From Lachnoclostridium sp. An118 (GTDB taxonomy: Bacteria > Bacillota > Clostridia > Lachnospirales > Lachnospiraceae): DNA of 64,000 nt. Position 1 is the stretch's first letter. Every line of letters starts with the position of its first letter. The translations under genes were made by a program, and so were the position numbers. This document shows positions 25,095 through 33,529 of this stretch, piece after piece. A model generated the notes under the pieces. That model worked only from the letters and a program-made list of their open reading frames with translations, was not told where the DNA came from and searched no databases. The stretch lies in contig NZ_NFLQ01000006.1 in NCBI RefSeq assembly GCF_002160985.1, forward strand, positions 1-64,000, given 5' to 3'.

Positions 25095-25589
25095 ATGTCA
25101 CTTTATTTTGAGGAGGAAGGGGCGGTGAGACTGCCCCTTCCCTGTGAAGAGCTGGCTGGCAAGGTTATCGAGGCTGCCCTGGACTATGTGGGGTGCCCCT
25201 ACGAGGCGCAGGTGAACCTGCTCCTCACCACAAATGAACAGATCCATGAGATGAACCGGCAGTTCCGTGGGATAGACAGGCCCACGGACGTGCTCTCTTT
25301 CCCAATGGTGGAGTACGCGGAGCCGGGAGACTTTGATTTCCTGGAAGACAGAGAGGACTGCTTCGACCCCGAGAGCGGGGAGCTTGTCCTGGGGGATATC
25401 GTGATCTCCAAGGACAAGGTGCTGGAGCAGGCGCAGGCCTACGGCCACTCGGTCCAGAGAGAATTTGCTTTCTTAATCGCCCATTCTGTGTTACACTTAA
25501 CAGGATACGACCATATCGGGGAGGAGGAACGCCTCGTTATGGAACAGAAACAGAGGGATATACTGGAAAAACTCCGGATTTTACGATAA
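25095..25589 (+). CDS. ybeY: Endoribonuclease YbeY, 16S rRNA maturation
   Basis: A 164-residue zinc metalloprotein. The catalytic motif HSVLHLTGYDH (three His ligands) lies near residues 129-139. Upstream blocks NEQIHEMNRQFRGIDRPTDV and VLSFPM are also typical. It processes the 3' end of 16S rRNA. The ATG follows the stop of the PhoH-like gene without a gap. In many Firmicutes dgkA-era-recO follow, but here a flippase gene comes next. Confidence 0.93.
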   Translation: MSLYFEEEGAVRLPLPCEELAGKVIEAALDYVGCPYEAQVNLLLTTNEQIHEMNRQFRGIDRPTDVLSFPMVEYAEPGDFDFLEDREDCFDPESGELVLGDIVISKDKVLEQAQAYGHSVQREFAFLIAHSVLHLTGYDHIGEEERLVMEQKQRDILEKLRILR

Positions 25590-25610
25590 GAAGAGATATG
25601 GAGCAATATT

Positions 25611-27272
25611 ATGTCTAAGAAAAAGGGAACCAATTTTTTGGCTCAGGGAACGATACTGGCCGCCGCTGCCATGATCACAAAGGTGGTGGGGCTCGCCTAC
25701 CGCATCCCCCTGACCAATATCATGGGCAGCGAGGGGAACGGCTACTACGGTGTTGTCTTCCAGGTGTACAGCCTGGCTCTGATGCTCACCTCCTACAGCC
25801 TTCCCATGGCGGTATCCAAGCTGGTGTCAGCCAGGGTATCTACGGGGCAGTACAAAAATGCCTACCGTGTCTTCCAGGGGGCTATGGTGTTTGCGCTGGT
25901 GGCCGGTGGAGTGGTGACTGCCATCGTGTTTTTTGGTGCCGGATTTATCTCCACGGATATACTGAAGATGGGGATGAGCGTCTATGCTCTCCGGGTGCTG
26001 GCGCCCTGTATCCTGATCGTTGCGTTCCTTGGAGTCCTGCGGGGATTTTTCCAGGGCTACGGGACGATGATACCCACGGCTGTCTCCCAGGTGATGGAGC
26101 AGCTCATCAATGCCATTGTCAGTGTTGTGGGCGCCTACCTTCTCATGCAGACCGGGCGGGCCATGGCGAGCGGCGAGGAGAAGGAGATGTACGGAGCGGC
26201 CTTTGCCGCTGCCGGCGGAACGCTGGGGACAGTCATCGGCGCATTGACAGCGCTCCTGTTCCTGCTGTTCGTGTTTGCCGCCTACAAGACAAGGCTGAAA
26301 AAGCAGATGAGGAGAGACCGCACAAGGAGGCTGGAGAGCAGAGGGCAGGTGTACAAGGTCCTGCTCTTCACGATCGCGCCTGTGATCCTGAGTGCCACGG
26401 TCTACAACATCAGCAACATTGTGGACCAGACCATGTTCTCCAATATCATGTCCGCCCAGGGGATGGCGGAGAGGGAGTACTCCTCCCTCCTGGGCATGCT
26501 GAACGGACAGTATGACACTATGACCAACATCCCGCTGAGCGTGTCCAGCGCCCTGGCCTCGTCCTTTATCCCCAGTCTGGTTGCCACCATCCAGACCGGA
26601 AACCGCAGACAGATACACAACAAGATCAATATGGTGTCACGGTTCAATATGCTGATAGCCATACCCTGCGCAGCCGGGTTTATCGCTCTGGCGGGGCCGC
26701 TCCTGGACCTTCTGTACTTTACCCAGGACAACGCTATCCCGGCTCTCATGCTGCGGATCGGAGGCATCTCCGTGGTGTTTTTCTGCCTGTCCACTGTGAC
26801 AAACGCGGCCCTGCAGGGACTGGACGAGATGGGAAAGCCTGTGAAGAATGCGGCTGTTTCCCTGGTGATCCACGTGGCGGCCCTGTTTATCATGCTTGTC
26901 GTCTTTAAGTGGGGGATCTACTCTATCCCTGTCAGCAAGATCATATTTGCGGCATCCATCTGCATCCTGAATGCCCATGACCTGCGGGAGACCTGCGGGT
27001 ACGTGCAGGAGCAGAGGCAGGCCTTTGTGATCCCCGCGATCGCGGCGGTGATCATGAGTATCGTCGCTCTCCTTGTACACCTTCTCGGGGTGCTGTTCAT
27101 CGGCGAGATGCCGGCCACCGTGCTTGCGGTGATCGCGGCGGTTGCTGTGTACGGGGTAAGCCTGGTGGGGCTCGGCGGTGTCACGGAGGAGGAGCTGCTG
27201 GCTGCTCCCAGAGGAGCCACCCTCGTCAGCATCTGCAGGAAGCTGCATCTGATCAGGGGCAGATATCGCTAA
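25611..27272 (+). CDS. Polysaccharide/lipid II flippase of the SpoVB-MurJ (MVF) type
   Basis: A 553-residue membrane protein with about 14 hydrophobic segments. The N-terminus (FLAQGTILAAAAMITKVVGL, then YRIPLTNIMGSEGNGYYGVV) and ALPMAVSKLVSARVS-like text are characteristic of the SpoVB/YtgP branch of the MOP superfamily. These proteins translocate undecaprenyl-linked precursors; SpoVB serves spore cortex synthesis and YtgP/MurJ serves vegetative wall synthesis. The gene follows the sporulation pair yqfCD and precedes a BofC-like gene, which favours a spore-related role, but the choice between the two cannot be made by eye. Confidence 0.87.
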   Translation: MSKKKGTNFLAQGTILAAAAMITKVVGLAYRIPLTNIMGSEGNGYYGVVFQVYSLALMLTSYSLPMAVSKLVSARVSTGQYKNAYRVFQGAMVFALVAGGVVTAIVFFGAGFISTDILKMGMSVYALRVLAPCILIVAFLGVLRGFFQGYGTMIPTAVSQVMEQLINAIVSVVGAYLLMQTGRAMASGEEKEMYGAAFAAAGGTLGTVIGALTALLFLLFVFAAYKTRLKKQMRRDRTRRLESRGQVYKVLLFTIAPVILSATVYNISNIVDQTMFSNIMSAQGMAEREYSSLLGMLNGQYDTMTNIPLSVSSALASSFIPSLVATIQTGNRRQIHNKINMVSRFNMLIAIPCAAGFIALAGPLLDLLYFTQDNAIPALMLRIGGISVVFFCLSTVTNAALQGLDEMGKPVKNAAVSLVIHVAALFIMLVVFKWGIYSIPVSKIIFAASICILNAHDLRETCGYVQEQRQAFVIPAIAAVIMSIVALLVHLLGVLFIGEMPATVLAVIAAVAVYGVSLVGLGGVTEEELLAAPRGATLVSICRKLHLIRGRYR

Positions 27273-27328
27273 GTATTGTATAAATCGTGAAAAAGTGCCG
27301 ATACTTTACTAAAAAAGGAGTTGTCCTT

Positions 27329-27718
27329 ATGAAGAAAAGGTTGAGTATCGGTTTTTTCACTGCCGCCCTGGCGGCTTTTATCGCGCTGGCCGCAGCCTAC
27401 CATTTCACATATGAGCGGGCAGTGGAGCGGGCCCGGGAGGAGGTGGCCCTCTCCGTCCGGGATGAGGAGGAAACGGAGACGGAGCAGAGCGGCCAGGCTG
27501 TGACCACGGAGGGGGATGCGTTCAAGGAGGACGCTTACTATCTGATGGAGGTCAACGGCTATGTGGTGGTATTCCTGAGCGATAAAAGGACTGCCTATGA
27601 GTACACAAGCATCGAGGTCTCATCCCTCCCCGCCACTTTGCAAAATGAGATAAAAAACGGAAAATATATTGAGAGCACGGAGCTCCTGTACAGTTTTCTT
27701 GAAAACTATACCAGCTAG
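27329..27718 (+). CDS. BofC-like C-terminal domain protein
   Basis: A 129-residue protein with a signal anchor at residues 6-25 and an extracytoplasmic domain. The C-terminal 55 residues (DAYYLMEVNGYVVVFLSDKR, then YEYTSIEVSSLPATLQNEI, and LLYSFLENYTS) fit the BofC C-terminal domain pattern, where the intact Bacillus protein controls sigma-K processing. AAAAGGAG lies 8 bp ahead of ATG 27329; the longer ORF start at 27287 has no site. The function in Clostridia is not known. It lies between the flippase and DUF896 genes. Confidence 0.7.
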   Translation: MKKRLSIGFFTAALAAFIALAAAYHFTYERAVERAREEVALSVRDEEETETEQSGQAVTTEGDAFKEDAYYLMEVNGYVVVFLSDKRTAYEYTSIEVSSLPATLQNEIKNGKYIESTELLYSFLENYTS

Positions 27719-27764
27719 GAGCGGCCAGGCTTAAAATAATACAGAATATACAGAGGAAGAAGAT

Positions 27765-27986
27765 ATGGATGAAAAGAAGATAAAAAGGATCAATGAGCTC
27801 TACCACAAGTCCAGGGCGGAGGGGCTTACGGACGAGGAGAAAAAGGAGCAGCAGCTCCTGCGGCAGGAGTATATCGCGTCCGTGAGGGAGAACCTCCGGG
27901 GACAGCTCAACAATATTTCCATACAGGAGAAGGACGGTTCCATTACCGACCTGGGGAAAAAGTATGGACAGAAAAAAGGAAATTAG
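27765..27986 (+). CDS. DUF896 (YnzC-like) protein
   Basis: A 73-residue cytoplasmic protein. The two-helix hairpin INELYHKSRAEGLTDEEKKEQQLLRQEYIA is the family signature, followed by VRENLRGQLNNI. The Bacillus relative YneA-operon member YnzC has the same form. The function is unknown. It overlaps the next gene by 23 bp, so the two are co-translated. Confidence 0.9.
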   Translation: MDEKKIKRINELYHKSRAEGLTDEEKKEQQLLRQEYIASVRENLRGQLNNISIQEKDGSITDLGKKYGQKKGN

Positions 27987-28545
27987 AAGACAGCTCCTGG
28001 GCCTGCGTGAGAGGCTGGGACGGCAGGAGTGGCTGGAGAGAACAGAGGCTGTCTTTCAGAACACCGTGTCCCACCCCTGGTTCCAGGAGGCGGAACACAT
28101 CTACTGCTATGTGGATTTCCGGGGGGAGGCCGGGACGGCGGCCATTATGGAGAGGGCCTGGGAGCTGGGAAAGTCGGTGGCTGTCCCCAGGACCCGCGGG
28201 GAAGAGATGGGCTTTTTCTACATCCGTTCTCTGGAGGAGACAGCTCCCGGGAACTTCGGCGTGAGGGAGCCTGACCCGGAGAGGTGTGAAACGGCGGATG
28301 GCCGGGAGGGGCTGATGATCCTTCCGGGCAGTGCCTTTGACCTGAAGGGGTACAGGATCGGCTATGGGAAAGGCTACTACGACAGGTACATGGAGGCCCA
28401 CCCGGGGCTTCGGACCATGGCCCTGGCCTTCGATTTCCAGGTGCTGGAAGAAATCCCCCATGAGCCACACGACAGGCGGGCCCGGGTGATCGTCACCGAC
28501 AGACGGGTCATTACAACAGCGAAAAAGGAGATGCAGGACAGATGA
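27964..28545 (+). CDS. 5-formyltetrahydrofolate cyclo-ligase
   Basis: A 193-residue enzyme that converts 5-formyl-THF to 5,10-methenyl-THF with ATP. It shows RKEIRRQLLGLRERL at the start, VAVPRTRGEEMGFF, LMILPGSAFDLKGYRIGYGK and the signature GYGKGYYDRYM near residues 136-146. The length is normal for the family. It is embedded between DUF896 and DUF4250, both overlapping it by a few bases, so the three form one translational unit. Confidence 0.93.
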   Translation: MDRKKEIRRQLLGLRERLGRQEWLERTEAVFQNTVSHPWFQEAEHIYCYVDFRGEAGTAAIMERAWELGKSVAVPRTRGEEMGFFYIRSLEETAPGNFGVREPDPERCETADGREGLMILPGSAFDLKGYRIGYGKGYYDRYMEAHPGLRTMALAFDFQVLEEIPHEPHDRRARVIVTDRRVITTAKKEMQDR

Positions 28546-28724
28546 TGAGAAAACTTCCGGGAGACCCGGTGCTGATGTTGGGCGTGGTGAACACAAAGCT
28601 GAGAGATTTTTACAGAGATCTGGATGACCTCTGCGATGACATGCAGGTGGACAAAGCGGAGATCACCAAGATCCTGGAAGGGATTGATTACGAATACGAC
28701 AGAGCCAGAAATCAGTTTATATAA
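28542..28724 (+). CDS. DUF4250 protein
   Basis: A 60-residue helical protein. The sequence LPGDPVLMLGVVNTKLRDFY then LDDLCDDMQVDKAEI matches the small DUF4250 family of Clostridia. AAGGAG lies upstream of ATGATG, which overlaps the cyclo-ligase stop. Function unknown. Confidence 0.85.
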   Translation: MMRKLPGDPVLMLGVVNTKLRDFYRDLDDLCDDMQVDKAEITKILEGIDYEYDRARNQFI

Positions 28725-28744
28725 GTGTGATATAAGATTTCCTG

Positions 28745-28773
28745 TTGCCTCCGGCCATACTGCATGCTATAAT
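28745..28773 (+). promoter_or_regulatory. Promoter of miaB
   Basis: TTGCCT, 17-bp spacer, TATAAT, 63 bp before the miaB start. Confidence 0.7.
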
Positions 28774-28836
28774 CTTCAACGGCGAAATGAGATTTGAGTA
28801 AATAGTCTTTTGAATATGTATGAGGTGATAGGTTTA

Positions 28837-30291
28837 ATGGCAGAGAATGAAAAGTGGAACAGAGCATTCAGCGAAAATGTAGATGGACCGCCTGCTCATG
28901 AGCCGGAGCGGCAGTACTATTTTATAGAGAAGGCCAGAGGCTATATAGAGGAGGCGTCAGCCAGAGCAGGCCGGCCTCTCACCTTCCATGTTACTACCTT
29001 CGGCTGTCAGATGAACGCCAGGGACTCGGAGAAGCTGGAGGGGATTTTGAAGAAGGTGGGCTATGTGGAGGAGCCGGACGAGGAGAAGGCGGATTTCGTC
29101 ATCTACAACACCTGTACCGTGCGTGAGAACGCCAACCAGAGAGTGTACGGCAGGCTGGGACAGCTTGGACATGCGAAAAAGTCCAACCCCCACATGATGA
29201 TCGCCCTGTGCGGCTGCATGATGCAGGAGCCCCAGGTTGTGGAGAAGCTGAAGAAAAGCTACCACTTTGTGGACATCATATTCGGCACCCACAATATCTA
29301 CAAATTCGCCGAGCTGATCGCGGCGCGGATGGAGTCGGACCGGATGGTCATCGACATATGGAAAGACACGGACAAGATCGTGGAGGACCTGCCTGTGGCC
29401 AGGAAATATCCCTTCAAGTCCGGGGTCAACATCATGTTCGGCTGCAATAATTTCTGCAGCTACTGCATCGTCCCCTATGTCCGGGGACGGGAGCGGAGCC
29501 GGGACCCGAAGGCTATCATCCGGGAGGTGGAGCGCCTGGCGGCGGACGGCGTGGTGGAGGTCATGCTCCTTGGACAGAACGTGAACTCCTACGGAAAGAC
29601 GCTGGAGCACCCCATGACCTTTGCCCGGCTCCTTGAGGAGGTGGAGAAGGTGGAGGGCATCGAGAGGATACGCTTTATGACCTCCCACCCGAAGGACCTC
29701 TCCGACGAGCTCATTGAGGTGATGGGCAGGTCCGGGAAGATATGCCGTCATCTCCATCTCCCGGTGCAGTCCGGGAGCAGCCGCATCCTGCAGAAAATGA
29801 ACCGGCGGTACACAAAGGAGCAGTATCTGGCGCTTGTGGAGAAGATACGGGCCGCTGTGCCGGACATCTCTCTTACAACGGATATTATTGTGGGATTTCC
29901 GGGAGAGACGGAGGAGGATTTCCAGGAGACGCTGGATGTGGTGCGGAAAGTGAGGTATGACAGCGCCTTTACTTTTATCTACTCAAAGAGGACAGGGACG
30001 CCCGCGGCGGCCATGGAGGAGCAGGTTCCCCAGGATGTGGTGAAGGACCGGTTTGACAGGCTCCTGAAAGAGGTACAGGAGATTGCTTCCGAGGTGTGCG
30101 CCGTTCACCAGGGCACTGTCCAGGAGGTGCTGGTGGAGTCTGTAAACGACCACGATCCGTCCCTCATGACCGGCCGGATGAGCAACAATCTGCTTGTCCA
30201 TTTTCCGGGGGAGGAGGCGCTCACCGGAAAGCTTGTGCAGGTGCGCCTTGACGAGTGCAGAGGATTTTATTATCTTGGGCATATGGTGTAA
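28837..30291 (+). CDS. miaB: tRNA-2-methylthio-N6-dimethylallyladenosine synthase MiaB
   Basis: A 484-residue radical SAM methylthiotransferase that modifies A37 of tRNAs reading UNN codons. The N-terminal UPF0004 domain carries cysteines in TFGCQMN, NTCTVREN and CGCMMQ. The radical SAM cluster is CNNFCSYC near residue 205. A TRAM domain ends the protein. An N-terminal extension of about 45 residues before TFGCQMN is usual in Clostridia. ATG 28837 is preferred because GAGGTGAT is 8 bp ahead; the TTG at 28810 has none. miaA, which supplies its substrate, lies 5 kb downstream. Confidence 0.95.
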   Translation: MAENEKWNRAFSENVDGPPAHEPERQYYFIEKARGYIEEASARAGRPLTFHVTTFGCQMNARDSEKLEGILKKVGYVEEPDEEKADFVIYNTCTVRENANQRVYGRLGQLGHAKKSNPHMMIALCGCMMQEPQVVEKLKKSYHFVDIIFGTHNIYKFAELIAARMESDRMVIDIWKDTDKIVEDLPVARKYPFKSGVNIMFGCNNFCSYCIVPYVRGRERSRDPKAIIREVERLAADGVVEVMLLGQNVNSYGKTLEHPMTFARLLEEVEKVEGIERIRFMTSHPKDLSDELIEVMGRSGKICRHLHLPVQSGSSRILQKMNRRYTKEQYLALVEKIRAAVPDISLTTDIIVGFPGETEEDFQETLDVVRKVRYDSAFTFIYSKRTGTPAAAMEEQVPQDVVKDRFDRLLKEVQEIASEVCAVHQGTVQEVLVESVNDHDPSLMTGRMSNNLLVHFPGEEALTGKLVQVRLDECRGFYYLGHMV

Positions 30292-30326
30292 AATGCCAGC
30301 TATGACTATTTATATTTTGATGGAGA

Positions 30327-30370
30327 AACGCTCACACTATATAGGAGACTATACAGTGAGGGCGTTTTTT
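30327..30370 (+). terminator. Terminator hairpin abutting the next start codon
   Basis: An 18-bp stem with two mismatches (30327-30344 with 30349-30366), GAGA loop and six T, ending at the base before ATG 30371. The only Shine-Dalgarno candidate of the next gene (GAGGG) lies in its right arm. Confidence 0.8.
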
Positions 30371-30799
30371 ATGAGAGGATACGGAAAGAAAATCTGTGAA
30401 TATCTGCTGCTGTGGCTTGTGGGAGGCTGCCTGTATTTCAGCTTTGAGGTGGTGTTCAGGGGCTTCTCCCACTGGAGCATGTTTGTATTGGGCGGCATAT
30501 GCATGTGCTTCTGCGCGTGGCAGGGGAGCGTCAGGGAGTGGAGGGACCCTCTGTGGGTGCAGCTCCTTCGGTGCATGGTCTTTATCACCTCCTGTGAATT
30601 CATCACCGGGATCATCGTGAACAAGTGGATGGACTGGCATGTGTGGGACTACACGGGGATGCCCCTGCAGCTCTTCGGACAGATATGCGTACCCTTTATG
30701 CTCCTCTTTGGCGCGCTGGCTGGCCTGGGGATCTATCTGGGAGGAAATATCCTCTGGAAATTTTTTGGAGAGAAAAAACCGCATTTTTTCCTGATTTAA
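30371..30799 (+). CDS. Small membrane protein, CmpB-like (putative ABC-transporter type IV)
   Basis: A 142-residue protein with four hydrophobic helices. The segment SCEFITGIIVNKWMDWHVWD, then GMPLQLFGQICVPFMLLF, fits the PF06541 'putative ABC-transporter type IV' family. Despite the name no transport function has been shown. The start ATG 30371 follows a terminator hairpin directly, so expression from miaB read-through would be limited. Confidence 0.78.
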   Translation: MRGYGKKICEYLLLWLVGGCLYFSFEVVFRGFSHWSMFVLGGICMCFCAWQGSVREWRDPLWVQLLRCMVFITSCEFITGIIVNKWMDWHVWDYTGMPLQLFGQICVPFMLLFGALAGLGIYLGGNILWKFFGEKKPHFFLI

Positions 30800-30800
30800 T

Positions 30801-30829
30801 TTGACAGGAAAATATGCTATACTTAACTA
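30801..30829 (+). promoter_or_regulatory. Candidate promoter of mutS
   Basis: A consensus TTGACA with TAACTA 17 bp downstream. TATACT at 30818 gives only an 11-bp spacer, so the -10 is uncertain. Confidence 0.45.
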
Positions 30830-30882
30830 TGTATGCCTGCGGGCATCCAGACAAAAGACAAGAACAGCAAAGGAGAACTTAC

Positions 30883-33528
30883 ATGGCTGAATTAACCCCA
30901 ATGATGCAGCAGTACGTGGAGACCAAGGAGCAATACAGCGACTGCATCCTGTTTTATAGATTGGGAGATTTTTACGAGATGTTTTTCGACGACGCCATCA
31001 CCGCGTCCCGGGAGCTGGAGATCACTCTGACAGGGAAGAACTGCGGACTGGAGGAGAGGGCGCCCATGTGCGGCGTGCCTTACCACGCGGTGGACAGCTA
31101 TCTGAGCCGCCTGGTGGCGAAAGGATACAAGGTGGCCATCTGTGAGCAGATGGAGGACCCGGCCACGGCAAAGGGGCTGGTCAAGAGGGAGGTGGTGCGC
31201 ATCGTCACCCCGGGGACCACAGTGGATCCGCAGGCCCTTGACGAGACGAAAAATAATTACATCATGTGCGTGGCCTACATCGGGGACAGCTACGGAGTCT
31301 CTGTGGCGGATGTGACTACGGGAGAGTATTTTGTGACAGAAATCGGTGACAGCGGCCAGCTCTTTGACGAGATCACCCACCTGATGCCCTCGGAGCTGAT
31401 ATGCAATGAGGCGTTCTATATGAGCGGCATGGACCTGGATGACCTGAAGGGGCGGCTGGGCATCACCATCTATGCCCTGGACTCCTGGTATTTTGACGAT
31501 GCCATCTGCCGCCGGACCCTGAAGGAACACTTTAAGGTGAGCTCCATGGAGGGACTTGGCATCGGAGATTTTGACTGCGGTGTCATCGGTGCCGGAGCCC
31601 TCCTTGTCTATTTGAAGGAGACCCAGAAGACGGACCTGGTCCAGCTCTCCCATCTGACCCGGTATGTGACAGGAAAATATATGGTACTGGACAGCTCCAC
31701 AAGGAGGAACCTGGAACTCAGCGAGACGCTGCGGGAGAAGCAGAAGAGGGGCTCCCTCCTGTGGGTGCTGGACAAGACAAAGACCGCCATGGGTGCCAGG
31801 ATGCTGCGAAAGCAGCTGGAGCAGCCCCTCATAGACAAGAGGCAGATCGAGATGCGGCTGGACGCGGTGGAGGAGCTTCTGGATAATGCTATCTGCCGGG
31901 AGGAGATGCGGGAGTACCTGACCCCGGTCTATGACCTGGAGCGGCTCCTGAGCAAGATCACCTACAAGTCAGCCAACCCGAGGGACCTGACCGCCTTCCA
32001 CAGCTCCCTGTCCATGCTGCCCCACATCCGGTGCATCCTGGAAGAGATGAGGTCACCTCTCCTGAGGGAGATCCTGGGGGAGATGGACGCCCTGGAGGAC
32101 ATCTGCGGCCTGATAGGGAGGGCCATCTGCGAGGACCCGCCCCTTGCCATGAAGGAGGGCGGCATCATCCGGGAGGGCTACAGCGAGGAGGTGGACCGCC
32201 TGCGCAATGCCAAGACCGAGGGGAAGGACTGGCTGGCAAAGCTGGAGGAAGAAGAGCGGGAGAAGACAGGCATCAAGAACCTGCGGATCAAGTACAACAA
32301 AGTGTTCGGCTACTACCTGGAGGTGACCAACTCCTTTAAGGACCTGGTGCCGGATTACTATACAAGAAAGCAGACGCTGGCCAACGCGGAGCGCTATATC
32401 ACACCACGCCTCAAGGAGCTGGAAGACACGATCCTTGGGGCGGAGGACAAGCTGTACGCCCTGGAGTATGAGCTGTACTGCGAAGTCAGGGACACTATAG
32501 GACAAGAAGTGGTGCGCATCCAGAACACGGCAAAGGCGGTGGCACAGCTGGATATGCTGGCCTCCCTGGCTGTGGTGGCGGAGAGGAACCGGTACGTCCG
32601 GCCAAAGATAAACGAGAAGGGCGTCATCAACATCAAGGACGGCCGGCATCCGGTGGTGGAGCAGATGATACCCAACGATATGTTCATTGCCAACGATACA
32701 TATCTGGATGACAGGAAGGACCGGATTTCCATCATCACCGGGCCCAACATGGCGGGTAAATCCACCTACATGCGCCAGACTGCCCTCATCGTGCTGATGG
32801 CCCAGGTGGGTTCCTTTGTGCCCGCAGCCAGCGCGGATATCGGCATCGTGGACAGGATCTTCACGAGAGTGGGAGCTTCAGATGACCTGGCCTCCGGCCA
32901 GAGCACCTTTATGGTGGAGATGACGGAGGTGGCCAACATCCTGCGGAACGCCACCCGGCACAGCCTTCTCATCCTGGATGAGATCGGCCGGGGCACCAGC
33001 ACCTTCGACGGCCTGAGTATCGCCTGGGCGGTGGTGGAGCACATCAGCAACACCCGGCTGCTGGGAGCGAAGACCCTATTTGCCACCCACTATCACGAGC
33101 TGACAGAGCTGGAGGGCAAGATAGACAACGTCCACAACTACTGCATCGCGGTGAAGGAAAAAGGAGACGACATTGTGTTCCTGCGCAAGATCGTGAAGGG
33201 CGGCGCGGACAGGAGTTACGGCATCCAGGTGGCCAAGCTGGCCGGTGTACCGGACCCTGTCATCGAGCGGGCCAAGGAGATCGCGGAGGAGCTGTCCTAC
33301 GCGGACATCACCACAAGGGTCAAGGATATCGCGTCAGGGGGCAAAGAAACAAAGAAAAAGACAAAGAAGTACGACGAGGTGGATATGGCACAGATGTCCC
33401 TTTTCGACACGGTCAGGGACGACGATGTACTGGAGGAGATCAAGAATCTGGACGTCAGCCATCTCACGCCCATCGACGCCCTGAACACGCTGTACCAGCT
33501 TCAGAATAAATTGAAAAACAGGTGGTAA
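30883..33528 (+). CDS. mutS: DNA mismatch repair protein MutS
   Basis: An 881-residue protein of the normal length. The mismatch-binding Phe-x-Glu is in GDFYEMF near residue 30. Connector, lever and clamp follow, then Walker A TGPNMAGKSTYM near 620, the DDLASGQSTFMVEM loop, Walker B DEIGRGTSTFDG, and ATHYHELTE. ATG 30883 has AAGGAG 8-10 bp ahead; the longer frame to 30814 crosses the promoter. mutL starts 2 bp after the stop. Confidence 0.96.
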   Translation: MAELTPMMQQYVETKEQYSDCILFYRLGDFYEMFFDDAITASRELEITLTGKNCGLEERAPMCGVPYHAVDSYLSRLVAKGYKVAICEQMEDPATAKGLVKREVVRIVTPGTTVDPQALDETKNNYIMCVAYIGDSYGVSVADVTTGEYFVTEIGDSGQLFDEITHLMPSELICNEAFYMSGMDLDDLKGRLGITIYALDSWYFDDAICRRTLKEHFKVSSMEGLGIGDFDCGVIGAGALLVYLKETQKTDLVQLSHLTRYVTGKYMVLDSSTRRNLELSETLREKQKRGSLLWVLDKTKTAMGARMLRKQLEQPLIDKRQIEMRLDAVEELLDNAICREEMREYLTPVYDLERLLSKITYKSANPRDLTAFHSSLSMLPHIRCILEEMRSPLLREILGEMDALEDICGLIGRAICEDPPLAMKEGGIIREGYSEEVDRLRNAKTEGKDWLAKLEEEEREKTGIKNLRIKYNKVFGYYLEVTNSFKDLVPDYYTRKQTLANAERYITPRLKELEDTILGAEDKLYALEYELYCEVRDTIGQEVVRIQNTAKAVAQLDMLASLAVVAERNRYVRPKINEKGVINIKDGRHPVVEQMIPNDMFIANDTYLDDRKDRISIITGPNMAGKSTYMRQTALIVLMAQVGSFVPAASADIGIVDRIFTRVGASDDLASGQSTFMVEMTEVANILRNATRHSLLILDEIGRGTSTFDGLSIAWAVVEHISNTRLLGAKTLFATHYHELTELEGKIDNVHNYCIAVKEKGDDIVFLRKIVKGGADRSYGIQVAKLAGVPDPVIERAKEIAEELSYADITTRVKDIASGGKETKKKTKKYDEVDMAQMSLFDTVRDDDVLEEIKNLDVSHLTPIDALNTLYQLQNKLKNRW

Positions 33529-33529
33529 T

